A stretch of 64,000 bases of DNA from contig CAJAES010000014.1 of assembly GCA_903938815.1 (NCBI GenBank), forward strand, positions 1 through 64,000. Direction: 5' to 3'. The notes beneath the pieces are model-generated. The model did not search any database. It saw nothing but the letters and a program-made list of their open reading frames with translations, and was not told the DNA's origin. Shown here piece after piece: positions 42,113-49,773 of the stretch; the first letter of the stretch is position 1; every line of letters starts with the position of its first letter. The translations under genes and the position numbers were made by a program. This DNA comes from an uncultured beta proteobacterium. GTDB taxonomy: Bacteria; Pseudomonadota; Gammaproteobacteria; Burkholderiales; Burkholderiaceae_C.

Positions 42113-42757
42113 ATGCTGACGCAGGTGGCGGGCGTGCCGCTGCGCCTGCTCAAGCAGCGCGCGGCCTTCCTGCCCGATCCAGGCCTGCTGCTGGTGGCGG
42201 ACCTCCACCTGGGGAAGGCGCATTCCTTTCGTCGCCTGGGCGTGCCGGTGCCCAGCGGCACCACCGCCGATTCCCTGGCGCGGCTGGACGACTGCCTGGA
42301 TGCCACCGGCGCACGGGGCATCGTCTTCCTCGGCGACCTGATCCACGCCGCCCGGTCCCGCTCGCCCGCCACCTGGGAGGCCGTGGCCCGGTGGCGTGAG
42401 CGCCACGCCGGCCTGGCGCTGACCCTGGTGCGCGGCAACCACGACCGCCACGCCGGCGACCCGCCCGCCGAATGGCGCATCGACTGCGTCGAGGAACCGC
42501 TCCGCCTGGGGCCCCTGGCGCTGGCCCATCACCCCGACCCGGTGCCGGGCGCTTATGTGCTGGCCGGCCACGTGCACCCGGCGGCCTGGCTCGGCGGGCG
42601 GGCGCACGACCGTCTGCGGCTGCCCTGCTTCCACTTCGGGCCCGAGGTCGGCGTGCTGCCGGCGTTCGGCGCCTTCACGGGCGCCCATGTGCTGCCGCGT
42701 GCACCTGGCGACCGGGTCTTCGTGGTCCACGGCGAGGGTGTTGCCGCGCTGCCCTAG
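42113..42757 (+). CDS. pdeM: Ligase-associated DNA damage response endonuclease PdeM
   Basis: 214-residue calcineurin-type metallophosphoesterase of the PdeM family. Metal-binding motifs are LLVADLHLGKAHSFRRLG (D-x-H), VFLGDLIHA (GD), VRGNHDRHAG (GNHD), LAHHPDP and LAGHVHPAAW. The family is usually encoded with a DNA ligase and a Lhr-type helicase in a damage-response set; neither is in this window, so it stands alone here between slmA and an AAA ATPase. The start lies 7 bases after the slmA stop. Confidence 0.88.
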   Translation: MLTQVAGVPLRLLKQRAAFLPDPGLLLVADLHLGKAHSFRRLGVPVPSGTTADSLARLDDCLDATGARGIVFLGDLIHAARSRSPATWEAVARWRERHAGLALTLVRGNHDRHAGDPPAEWRIDCVEEPLRLGPLALAHHPDPVPGAYVLAGHVHPAAWLGGRAHDRLRLPCFHFGPEVGVLPAFGAFTGAHVLPRAPGDRVFVVHGEGVAALP

Positions 42758-42768
42758 ACTTCTGGCCC

Positions 42769-43629
42769 ATGTCATCCGTCGAACACCTCATCGCGCGCGC
42801 CGAGAGCCTGCTGGCCCGCCTGGAAGCCGTGCTGCCGCACCCGCTCACCGACCCCGACTGGGACGCCTCGGTCGCCTTCCGCTACCGCAAGCGCGGGGGC
42901 AGCGGGCTGCTGGAGCCCGTGCGGCACGTGGCGGGCATCCGGCTCGCCGACCTGCAGGAAGTGGAGCCGCAGAAGGAACGCCTGCTGCGCAACACAGAGC
43001 AGTTCGTGGCCGGGCGCCCGGCCAACAACGTGCTGCTGACCGGGGCCCGCGGCACCGGCAAGAGCTCGTTGATCAAGGCCTGCCTGAACGAGTTCTCGGC
43101 CCGGGGCCTGCGGCTGATCGAGGTCGACAAGGCCGATCTGGTGGACCTGCCCGACCTGGTGGACCGCGTGGCCGGCCGGCCCGAGCGCTTCATCGTCTAC
43201 TGCGACGACCTCAGCTTCGACGAGGGCGAGCCCGGCTACAAGGCGCTGAAATCCATCCTCGACGGCAGCATCTCGCAGGCCAGCGACAACGTGCTGATCT
43301 ACGCGACCAGCAACCGCCGCCACCTGCTGCCCGAGTACATGAAGGAAAACCTCAGCTACACGCACACCGAGGACGGCGAGGTGCACCCCGGCGAGGTGGT
43401 CGAGGAAAAGATCTCCCTGTCCGAGCGTTTCGGGCTATGGATCAGCTTCTACCCGTTCACCCAGGGCGAGTACCTGGCCATCGTCGCCCAGTGGCTGCGC
43501 CATTTCGGCGTGGACGAGGCGGCCATCGTGGCCGCGCGCCAGGAATCGCTGGTCTGGGCACTGGAGCGCGGCTCGCGTTCCGGCCGCGTGGCCTACCAGT
43601 TCGCGAGGGACCATGCCGGACGCGCGTGA
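42769..43629 (+). CDS. DUF815-family AAA-type ATPase
   Basis: 286-residue P-loop ATPase of the DUF815 family, unknown function. Walker A is LLTGARGTGKSSLIKA (about 85-100), Walker B lies in FIVYCDDLSF, and sensor 1 is in NVLIYATSNRRHLLPEYM. The N-terminal helical region is family-typical. A TAGACT ends 8 bases before the ATG with no Shine-Dalgarno. The 3' end overlaps the Nudix gene by 17 bases, suggesting coupling. DUF815 with mutT-like Nudix downstream is common in beta-proteobacteria. Confidence 0.9.
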   Translation: MSSVEHLIARAESLLARLEAVLPHPLTDPDWDASVAFRYRKRGGSGLLEPVRHVAGIRLADLQEVEPQKERLLRNTEQFVAGRPANNVLLTGARGTGKSSLIKACLNEFSARGLRLIEVDKADLVDLPDLVDRVAGRPERFIVYCDDLSFDEGEPGYKALKSILDGSISQASDNVLIYATSNRRHLLPEYMKENLSYTHTEDGEVHPGEVVEEKISLSERFGLWISFYPFTQGEYLAIVAQWLRHFGVDEAAIVAARQESLVWALERGSRSGRVAYQFARDHAGRA

Positions 43630-44035
43630 GCCCGTGGACGTGGCCGTGGGCGTGCTCATCGCCCCGGACGGCAGCTTCCTGCTCACGTCCCGGCCTGAAG
43701 GGAAGGTCTACGCCGGCTACTGGGAGTTCCCGGGCGGCAAGCTCGAGGCCGGCGAATCGGTGGACGAAGCCCTGCGCCGCGAACTGATCGAGGAACTCGG
43801 CGTCACGATCGGCCCGTCCGAGCCCTGGAAGGTCGAGATCGTGGACTACCCGCACGCCCGCGTGCGCCTGCATTTCTGCAAGGTCCGCGCCTGGGAGGGC
43901 GGCTTCGACATGCGCGAGCGCCAGCAGATGGCCTGGCAGACGCTGCCGGTGGCGGTGTCCCCGGTGCTGCCGGGCACGGTGCCGGTGCTGGCCTGGCTGG
44001 CCGAGGAACGCGGTTTCGCCGGGGCCACCCACTAA
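43613..44035 (+). CDS. MutT-like Nudix hydrolase (probable 8-oxo-dGTP diphosphatase)
   Basis: 140-residue Nudix protein. The full Nudix box is present: [20 protein letters not shown] followed by ELGV (G-x5-E-x7-REUxEExGU, about 43-66). Preceding it are [19 protein letters not shown] and the GYWEFPG that recognises the base in MutT, pointing to sanitation of oxidised dGTP. ATG 43613 lies 17 bases inside the DUF815 gene. In other beta-proteobacteria a Nudix gene follows DUF815; a nearby secA also fits the common secA-mutT vicinity. Confidence 0.9.
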   Translation: MPDAREPVDVAVGVLIAPDGSFLLTSRPEGKVYAGYWEFPGGKLEAGESVDEALRRELIEELGVTIGPSEPWKVEIVDYPHARVRLHFCKVRAWEGGFDMRERQQMAWQTLPVAVSPVLPGTVPVLAWLAEERGFAGATH

Positions 44036-44044
44036 ACTGCCGGC

Positions 44045-44434
44045 ATGGAACTGTTGAACGCCATCCGCTGGGACCGCGACGGCCTCGTGCCCGTCATCGC
44101 GCAGGAAGCGGGCACCAACGACGTACTCATGTTCGCGTGGATGAACCGCGACGCCCTGACGGAGACGGCCCGCATCGGCGAGGCTGTCTACTGGAGCCGC
44201 TCGCGCCAGCGCCTGTGGCACAAGGGCGAGGAATCCGGCCACATCCAGAAGGTGCACGAGATCCGCATCGACTGCGACGCCGACGTGGTTCTGCTCAAGG
44301 TGACGCAGCAGGGCCACGAGCCCGGCATCGCCTGCCACACCGGCCGTCACAGTTGTTTCTTCCAGCGCTGGGAGAATGGCGCCTGGCACGCGGTCGAACC
44401 AGTGCTGAAAGATCCCGAATCCATCTACCGCTGA
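44045..44434 (+). CDS. hisI: Phosphoribosyl-AMP cyclohydrolase
   Basis: 129-residue Zn/Mg-dependent enzyme for the third step of histidine synthesis. Hallmarks: [40 protein letters not shown], the metal site DCDADVVLL, and the Zn-binding [11 protein letters not shown]. The gene is separate from hisE, as usual in beta-proteobacteria. TAAACT ends 6 bases before the ATG and no Shine-Dalgarno is present, suggesting a leaderless message. It starts a probable hisI-hisE-hinT unit preceding tatABC. Confidence 0.97.
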   Translation: MELLNAIRWDRDGLVPVIAQEAGTNDVLMFAWMNRDALTETARIGEAVYWSRSRQRLWHKGEESGHIQKVHEIRIDCDADVVLLKVTQQGHEPGIACHTGRHSCFFQRWENGAWHAVEPVLKDPESIYR

Positions 44435-44454
44435 GCCCAGAGACCCCTCCCCCG

Positions 44455-44811
44455 ATGTCTTCCAACGACACCCTGGCCCGCCTGGCGGCCGTGATCGAAT
44501 CGCGCCGCGGCGGCGACCCCGAGCGCAGCTACGTGGCGCGCCTGTTCGCCAAGGGCAACGACGCCATGCTCAAGAAGGTGGGCGAAGAGGCCACCGAGGT
44601 CGTCATGGCCGGCAAGGACGGCGTGCCCGACAAGCTGGTGGCCGAGGTGGCCGACCTCTGGTTCCACACCCTGGTGGTCCTGGCGGCCCACGGCCTGAAG
44701 CCTGCGCACGTCCTGGCCGAGCTGGAGCGTCGGGAAGGCATGTCGGGCCTGGAGGAATTCGCGCTGCGCAAGGTGCGCGACCGCGAACAGGAAGGGAATT
44801 CGAACCCATGA
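44455..44811 (+). CDS. hisE: Phosphoribosyl-ATP pyrophosphatase
   Basis: 118-residue all-helical MazG-fold enzyme, step two of histidine synthesis, hydrolysing PR-ATP to PR-AMP and pyrophosphate. Diagnostic stretch: [31 protein letters not shown] with the metal-binding Glu residues, then [18 protein letters not shown] 44455 is chosen as the family start. Its TGA overlaps the ATG of hinT (ATGA). The order hisI-hisE reverses the fused hisIE product of enterics into two genes. Confidence 0.96.
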   Translation: MSSNDTLARLAAVIESRRGGDPERSYVARLFAKGNDAMLKKVGEEATEVVMAGKDGVPDKLVAEVADLWFHTLVVLAAHGLKPAHVLAELERREGMSGLEEFALRKVRDREQEGNSNP

Positions 44812-45155
44812 GCTCAGACCCCGACTGCATCTTCTGCAAGATCGTCGCCGGGAAGATCCCCGCGAAGAAGGTCTACGAGGACGCGGAACTCCTGGCCTTC
44901 CACGATATCCACCCGTGGGCGCCGGTGCACATCCTGCTGATTCCGAAGCAGCATGTGGCCACGCTCTACGATGCCGGGCCCGAGCACGAGGCGCTCTTCG
45001 GCCGCATGCTGGGCCTGGCCCCGCGACTGATGCGCGAACTCGGCGTGCTCGACGGTTTCCGCACCGTCGTGAACACCGGGCGCAACGGCGGGCAGGAAGT
45101 CTTTCACGTGCACATGCATGTCATGGGCGGTCCGCGCCCGTGGGCCAAGGGGTGA
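44808..45155 (+). CDS. hinT: HIT-family purine nucleoside phosphoramidase (HinT-like)
   Basis: 115-residue HIT-fold hydrolase of AMP-amide and adenylated substrates. The histidine triad reads [10 protein letters not shown] (about 100-109), with N-terminal [20 protein letters not shown] and the strand [11 protein letters not shown]. Four-base overlap with hisE indicates coupling. It is followed by tatABC after 46 bases, the standard neighbourhood in Burkholderiales. Confidence 0.94.
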   Translation: MSSDPDCIFCKIVAGKIPAKKVYEDAELLAFHDIHPWAPVHILLIPKQHVATLYDAGPEHEALFGRMLGLAPRLMRELGVLDGFRTVVNTGRNGGQEVFHVHMHVMGGPRPWAKG

Positions 45156-45168
45156 TCCCCGGCTCGCC

Positions 45169-45174
45169 TAGAAT
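45169..45174 (+). promoter_or_regulatory. Candidate -10 element for tatABC
   Basis: TAGAAT 27 bases before the tatA ATG, with AAGGAG at 45190-45195 as ribosome site. No good -35 is visible. The same hexamer appears before petA and the tRNA-Thr gene. Confidence 0.45.
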
Positions 45175-45201
45175 TCTCGGTTCCTCTCCAAGGAGTAAGT
45201 C

Positions 45202-45444
45202 ATGGGTTCCTTCAGCATCTGGCACTGGCTCATCGTGCTGCTGGTCGTTGTGTTGATCTTCGGTACGAAGAAGCTGAAGAACATCGGCGCCGACCTCGGC
45301 GGCGCGGTCAAGGGCTTCAAGGACGGCGTCAAGGGCGCCAACGACGCCGCCGACGACGCTGCCGCACCGGCGCAGCAGGTCACGGCCACCAAGCGCGAGG
45401 CCGACGCGAACACCGTCGACGTCGAAGCGAAGACGAAGAGCTGA
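45202..45444 (+). CDS. tatA: Sec-independent protein translocase subunit TatA
   Basis: 80-residue membrane protein that forms the size-adapting conduit of the twin-arginine translocase. Single N-terminal membrane helix ([17 protein letters not shown], about 5-21), the conserved Phe-Gly hinge ([10 protein letters not shown]), then an amphipathic helix ([15 protein letters not shown]) and a charged tail. First gene of tatABC. The Rieske protein PetA, encoded at 52790 with a twin-Arg signal, is a likely client. Confidence 0.96.
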   Translation: MGSFSIWHWLIVLLVVVLIFGTKKLKNIGADLGGAVKGFKDGVKGANDAADDAAAPAQQVTATKREADANTVDVEAKTKS

Positions 45445-45464
45445 GTGGCGCAGGCGCCTCTCCG

Positions 45465-45950
45465 ATGATCGACTTCGGTTTCGACAAGCTCGCCCTGATC
45501 GGGGCGGTGGCGCTCATCGTCATCGGCCCCGAGAAGTTGCCCAAGGTGGCCCGCACGGTCGGACACCTGTTCGGCAAGGCGCAGCGCTATGTGTCCGACG
45601 TCAAGGCAGAGGTCAACCGCTCGATCGAACTCGACGAGCTGAAGAAGATGAAGACGCAGTTCGAGGACGCCGCGCGCGACGTCCAGGGCAGCGTCGAGAA
45701 GGAGATGCGCGACGCCTCGCAGAGCTTCGAGACCGACTGGAGCGGGGCCACGGCCTCGCTGGGCCACACGCCCGCCCCGTCGTACGAGCCGCTGGCCTCG
45801 CCCTCGCCTGAAAATCGCCACCCCAAGAAGAACTGGCGCCTCAAGCGCGGTGCCATGCCCCTCTGGTACAAGCAGCGCCACGGCGTGCGCACCAAGGCGC
45901 AGTCGGGCGCCGCGCGCGTGGCGCGTTTCCGGCCGCCGCGCTCGCTCTAG
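45465..45950 (+). CDS. tatB: Sec-independent protein translocase subunit TatB
   Basis: 161-residue Tat receptor subunit. The N-terminal helix is [20 protein letters not shown] with the conserved Gly-Pro-Glu-Lys turn ([13 protein letters not shown]), then a long amphipathic and charged helix (about 30-95). The C-terminal third is low-complexity and basic ([20 protein letters not shown]), longer than in E. coli but common in beta-proteobacteria. Its stop is directly followed by the tatC ATG. Confidence 0.95.
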   Translation: MIDFGFDKLALIGAVALIVIGPEKLPKVARTVGHLFGKAQRYVSDVKAEVNRSIELDELKKMKTQFEDAARDVQGSVEKEMRDASQSFETDWSGATASLGHTPAPSYEPLASPSPENRHPKKNWRLKRGAMPLWYKQRHGVRTKAQSGAARVARFRPPRSL

Positions 45951-46730
45951 ATGAACTCCACGCCCCCCAAGGACGAACTCGAAGGCACCGAAGCCCCGTT
46001 CGTCTCCCACCTGGTCGAACTTCGCGACCGGCTCATCCGGGCGTCCATCGCCATCGGCATCGCCTTTGCGGCGCTGGCGCTGTGGCCCGGCCCGTCGGGG
46101 CTGTACGACCTGCTGGCCGCGCCGCTGGTGGCGCACCTGCCCAAGGGCGCCACGCTGATCGCCACCAACGTCATCTCGCCTATCCTGGTGCCGCTGAAGA
46201 TCACGCTCATGGCCGCCTTCATGTTGGCGCTGCCTGTGGTGCTGTATCAGGTCTGGGCCTTCGTGGCGCCGGGTCTGTATTCGCACGAGAAGAAGCTGGT
46301 GCTGCCGCTGGTGATCTCCAGCACGCTGCTGTTCGTCATCGGGGTGGCGTTCTGCTACTACCTGGTGATTCCGGGCATGTCGCAGTTCATCCAGGCCTTC
46401 GCGCCTGCCAGCATCACCGCGGCACCTGACATCGAGCAGTATTTCGGCTTCGTGCTGACACTGTTCCTGGTGTTCGGCATCGCGTTCGAAGTGCCTATCG
46501 CGGTGATCGTTCTCGTGCGCATGGGCATCGTCACGGTGGCGCAGTTGCGCCAGTGGCGCGGCTACTTCGTCGTCGGCTCGTTCATCGTCGCTGCGGTGGT
46601 GACGCCCCCCGACGTGATCTCCCAGCTGGCCCTGGCCATTCCGATGTGCCTGCTGTACGAGGCCGGCATCATCGCCGCGGGCATCTTCGTCAAGCACACG
46701 CAGCCACCGGCTGAATCGGCCGACGCCTGA
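45951..46730 (+). CDS. tatC: Sec-independent protein translocase subunit TatC
   Basis: 259-residue polytopic core of the Tat translocon that recognises the RR signal. Six membrane helices are visible. The N-terminal FVSHLVELRDRLIRA is the signal-binding loop with conserved Glu, and the later FVAPGLYSHEKKLVLPL, AFEVPIAVIVLVRMGIV and TPPDVISQLALAIPM are strongly conserved. Starts immediately after tatB. Followed by the convergent DegS-like gene. Confidence 0.97.
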   Translation: MNSTPPKDELEGTEAPFVSHLVELRDRLIRASIAIGIAFAALALWPGPSGLYDLLAAPLVAHLPKGATLIATNVISPILVPLKITLMAAFMLALPVVLYQVWAFVAPGLYSHEKKLVLPLVISSTLLFVIGVAFCYYLVIPGMSQFIQAFAPASITAAPDIEQYFGFVLTLFLVFGIAFEVPIAVIVLVRMGIVTVAQLRQWRGYFVVGSFIVAAVVTPPDVISQLALAIPMCLLYEAGIIAAGIFVKHTQPPAESADA

Positions 46731-46744
46731 ATCTGCAGAGGCGT

Positions 46745-46761
46745 GAAGCGGCTGACGCTTC
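46745..46761. terminator. Hairpin between convergent tatC and protease gene
   Basis: A perfect 6-bp stem GAAGCG/CGCTTC with a 5-base loop lies in the 43-base gap between stops. There is no T-run; a weak terminator at best. Confidence 0.35.
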
Positions 46762-46773
46762 CCGCCAGTCCCG

Positions 46774-47946
46774 TCAGCGCTGCTCGGGCTTCGGCCGCTG
46801 GCCCACCGTGACCGACACCGTCAGGGTCTGGGCACCGCGCTGCACCTGGATGGCGGCGGTGCTCTTCGGTTTCAGGGCGGCCACGGCGGACAGCAGGTCG
46901 GTCGTGTTGGCCACCGGCGTGTCGCCGATGCGCAGCACGACATCGCCGGGCTTGAGCCCGCCCGCGCTGGCCGGGCCGCCCTGCAGCACGCCCGTGATCA
47001 GCGCGCCCTGGGTCACCGGCAGCTTGAAGCTCTCGACGAATTCGGCGGTCAGGTCGCGCTGCTCCACGCCCAGCCAGCCGCGCGCGACCTCGCCGTCGCG
47101 CACCAGCGCTTCCAGCACCTGGCGCGCGGTGTCCACCGGGATCGCGAAGCCGATGCCCAGGCTGCCGCCCGTGCGCGAGAAGATGGCCGTGTTGATGCCC
47201 ACCAGGTGGCCTTGCGTGTCCACCAGCGCGCCGCCGGAGTTGCCGGGGTTGATGGCGGCATCGGTCTGGATGAAGTTCTCGTAGGTCGACAGGCCCAGCC
47301 GCGTGCGGCCCAGCGCGCTCACGATGCCCGCCGTCACGGTCTGCCCGACGTTGAACGGGTTGCCGATGGCCAGCACGATGTCGCCGACCTGCAGCGCCCG
47401 CACGTCGCCGAAGCTCACCACGGGCAGGCCCGAGAGGTCGATCTTCAGCACGGCCAGGTCGGTTTCGGGGTCGGTGCCGATGACGCGCGCCACGCTCTGG
47501 CGCCCGTCGGTCAGGCGAACCTCGATCTCGTCGGCGCCGGCCACCACGTGGTGGTTCGTCAGCAGGTAGCCCTCGGGCGAGACGATGACGCCGGAACCGA
47601 GGCCGGTCTGCGTCGGCGCCTGAGCCTGCGGGCCGCGGTCGCCGAAGAAGAAGCGGAAGGCCGGGTCGTTGGCGTGCGGGTTCTGCGCCACCTGCTTGCT
47701 GGCGACGATGCTCACCACCGCGGGTGCCGCGCGCCGGGCCGCCAGGCCGTAGCCGGTACCTGGGCCGGGCAGGGCGCCCGACGCGGCCGGGGCCGGGGCG
47801 GGTGCCGAGGTCAGCGTGGGCAGGGGCAGCATCGCGCGCCCGTCGCCACGGCCCCCCAGCCATTCAGGCTTGAGCGTGGCCAGCACGAACAGCATCGCGA
47901 CGGCGACGGTGACCGCCTGCGAGAATAGAAGCCAGGTTCTGCGCAT
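46774..47946 (-). CDS. DegS/HtrA-like trypsin-like serine protease with one PDZ domain
   Basis: 390-residue membrane-anchored envelope protease. N-terminal membrane helix (about 5-25), Pro/Ala-rich linker, then the trypsin-like domain with LLTNHHVV (His133), ETDLAVLK (Asp163) and INPGNSGGAL (Ser237), and a single PDZ domain (about 290-375; GDVVLRIGDTPV). One PDZ and the uncut N-terminal anchor match DegS, the sensor protease that starts RseA cleavage; a DegQ-like housekeeping role is the alternative. ATG 47946 is chosen for the anchor. Its 5' end lies within 25 bases of the divergent Nif3-like gene. Confidence 0.9.
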   Translation of the reverse strand: MRRTWLLFSQAVTVAVAMLFVLATLKPEWLGGRGDGRAMLPLPTLTSAPAPAPAASGALPGPGTGYGLAARRAAPAVVSIVASKQVAQNPHANDPAFRFFFGDRGPQAQAPTQTGLGSGVIVSPEGYLLTNHHVVAGADEIEVRLTDGRQSVARVIGTDPETDLAVLKIDLSGLPVVSFGDVRALQVGDIVLAIGNPFNVGQTVTAGIVSALGRTRLGLSTYENFIQTDAAINPGNSGGALVDTQGHLVGINTAIFSRTGGSLGIGFAIPVDTARQVLEALVRDGEVARGWLGVEQRDLTAEFVESFKLPVTQGALITGVLQGGPASAGGLKPGDVVLRIGDTPVANTTDLLSAVAALKPKSTAAIQVQRGAQTLTVSVTVGQRPKPEQR

Positions 47947-47971
47947 GGATGAGAGAAAGGGCGGGCGCCAG

Positions 47972-48718
47972 ATGGCCGATCGTGCCGGGATGGAAACGCT
48001 GCTGGCCGAGTTGCTGCAGCCGGATGCGTTCAAGGATTATGGGCCGAACGGCCTGCAGGTCGAGGGTCGGCGGGAGGTGCGCTGCATCGTCAGCGGCGTC
48101 ACTGCGAGTCTGGCTTTCATCGATGCCGCCATCGAGGCTGGCGCCGACACGCTGCTCGTGCACCACGGCCTGTTCTGGCGCGGCCACGACGGCCGCCTCA
48201 CGGGCTGGCTCCGGCAGCGCGTGGCGCGCCTGATGGCGGCTGACATCAATCTTTTCGCCTACCACCTGCCGCTGGACGCGCACGCCGAGTTCGGCAACAA
48301 CGCGCAATGGGGCGCGCGCCTGTCGCTCGTGGCCGATGCGCGCTTCGGCGACCAGCGCCTGGGCTTCATCGGCCCGGCCGCCGACACGGCGCTGGCCGCG
48401 CTGGCCGGTCGCGTGGAGCAGGCCCTGAGCAGGGCGCCGGTGGTGGTGCCCGGCGACGGCCGCCCACTGCGGCGCGTGGCCTGGTGCTCTGGCGGCGCGC
48501 AGGGCTACTTCGAGGCCGCCATCGAGGCCGGCGCCGATGCCTTCCTGACGGGCGAGATCTCCGAGCCGCAGGCCCACCTGGCGCGCGAGACCGGCGTGGC
48601 CTTCCTGGCCTGCGGGCACCACGCCAGCGAACGCTACGGTGCGCCCGCGCTGGCTGCCCACGTGGCCGGGCGCCTGGGGGTATCGCACCATTTCATCGAC
48701 CTCCCGAATCCGGCATGA
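47972..48718 (+). CDS. Nif3-like dinuclear metal centre protein (YbgI family)
   Basis: 248-residue protein of the Nif3/YbgI family, toroidal hexamers with a dinuclear metal site, function unsettled. Metal ligands are seen in LLVHHGLFWRG (His pair), YHLPLDAH (Asp) and LACGHHASERYG (His/Glu). NGLQVEG near the N-terminus is characteristic. Start: ATG 47972 with GAGAAAGGG upstream is adopted; ATG 47945 would overlap the divergent protease start codon, and ATG 47990 is possible. Its stop is in the first unit of a 14-bp repeat array leading to pdxA. Confidence 0.88.
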   Translation: MADRAGMETLLAELLQPDAFKDYGPNGLQVEGRREVRCIVSGVTASLAFIDAAIEAGADTLLVHHGLFWRGHDGRLTGWLRQRVARLMAADINLFAYHLPLDAHAEFGNNAQWGARLSLVADARFGDQRLGFIGPAADTALAALAGRVEQALSRAPVVVPGDGRPLRRVAWCSGGAQGYFEAAIEAGADAFLTGEISEPQAHLARETGVAFLACGHHASERYGAPALAAHVAGRLGVSHHFIDLPNPA

Positions 48719-48768
48719 CATCCACCGCATGACCTTCACCGCATGACCTCCACCGCATGACCGCCACC
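48713..48768 (+). repeat. 14-bp tandem repeat of an ATGA junction (four units)
   Basis: Four copies of GCATGACNNNCACC (units at 48713, 48727, 48741, 48755) fill the space between Nif3 and pdxA. The Nif3 TGA is in the first unit, and pdxA's own ATGA follows 2 bases after the last. Each unit contains a stop/start overlap. Confidence 0.92.
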
Positions 48769-48770
48769 GA

Positions 48771-49757
48771 ATGAAGCCTCTGCTGGTCACGATGGGCGAC
48801 GCCGCAGGCATCGGCCCCGAAATCATCGCCAGCGCGGCTCGCCTGGGAGAACTGCCCGACGCCGTGGTGCTGGGCGACCTGGCCGTGATGCGCCGTGCCA
48901 TCGCGGCCACCGGCGGTGGTCTGTCGGTGGCGGTGATCGAATCCCCGCTCGACCACGCACCCCCAGGAACGCTGCGCCTGTGCCCGGTCGCGGGCCTGCC
49001 GGACGGCCTGGCCGAGCTGCCCTGGGGGCGCATCGACGCCCGCGCCGGCGCCGGCGCGGCGAGCTGCATCGAGGCCGCGGTTCGTCGCGTCCAGGCCGGC
49101 GAGGGGAGCGCCATCGTCACCGCGCCCATCCACAAGGAAGCGCTGTCCGCCGCCGGCCTGCCGTGGCCCGGCCACACCGAGATGCTGCAGTCGCTGGCCA
49201 ACCCCGCCGCGCCGCCACCGGTGCGCATGATGCTGGCCAACCCCGAACTGCGGGTGGTGCTGGTCACGATCCACATGTCGCTGCGCGCGGCCATCGACGC
49301 GCTGGATTTCGACGCCGTGCTGTCCACGCTGCGCATCGCGCACCGTTCGGCCCGCGCCTGGGGCCAGGACCACCCGCGCATCGCGGTGGCGGGCCTGAAC
49401 CCGCACGCCGGCGAAGGCGGTCTGTTCGGGGACGAGGAGATCCGGTTCATCGCGCCGGCCGTCGAAGCCGCGCGCGCCGAGGGCATCGACGCGCAGGGCC
49501 CGTTCCCGCCCGACACCGTATTCATGCGCGCACGTCGCGGCGCCTTCGACCTGGTGGTGGCCATGACTCACGATCACGGCCTGATCCCGGTGAAGTACAT
49601 GGGCGTGGAGGAGGGCGTCAACGTGACGCTGGGCCTGCCCTTCGTGCGCACCAGCCCCGATCACGGCACGGCCTTCGACATCGCCGGCACCGGCCGTGCC
49701 GACCCCGCCAGCCTGGTGGCGGCGCTGCGCATGGCGCGGCGCCTGTCTCACATCTAG
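48771..49757 (+). CDS. pdxA: 4-hydroxythreonine-4-phosphate dehydrogenase
   Basis: 328-residue NAD-dependent enzyme in the DXP-dependent pyridoxal 5'-phosphate pathway. Family features: LLVTMGDAAGIGPEIIASA at the N-terminus, TAPIHKEAL with a metal-binding His, GHTEMLQ, AVAGLNPHAGEGGLFGDEE, VVAMTHDHGLIPVKYMG and RTSPDHGTAFDIAG, containing further metal His and Asp residues. ATG 48771 is the only in-frame start without an intervening stop: ATG 48729 is in frame but hits TGA inside the repeat array. Convergent with the DUF1631 gene. Confidence 0.96.
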   Translation: MKPLLVTMGDAAGIGPEIIASAARLGELPDAVVLGDLAVMRRAIAATGGGLSVAVIESPLDHAPPGTLRLCPVAGLPDGLAELPWGRIDARAGAGAASCIEAAVRRVQAGEGSAIVTAPIHKEALSAAGLPWPGHTEMLQSLANPAAPPPVRMMLANPELRVVLVTIHMSLRAAIDALDFDAVLSTLRIAHRSARAWGQDHPRIAVAGLNPHAGEGGLFGDEEIRFIAPAVEAARAEGIDAQGPFPPDTVFMRARRGAFDLVVAMTHDHGLIPVKYMGVEEGVNVTLGLPFVRTSPDHGTAFDIAGTGRADPASLVAALRMARRLSHI

Positions 49758-49773
49758 CCGGGGCGGCTGGCGT

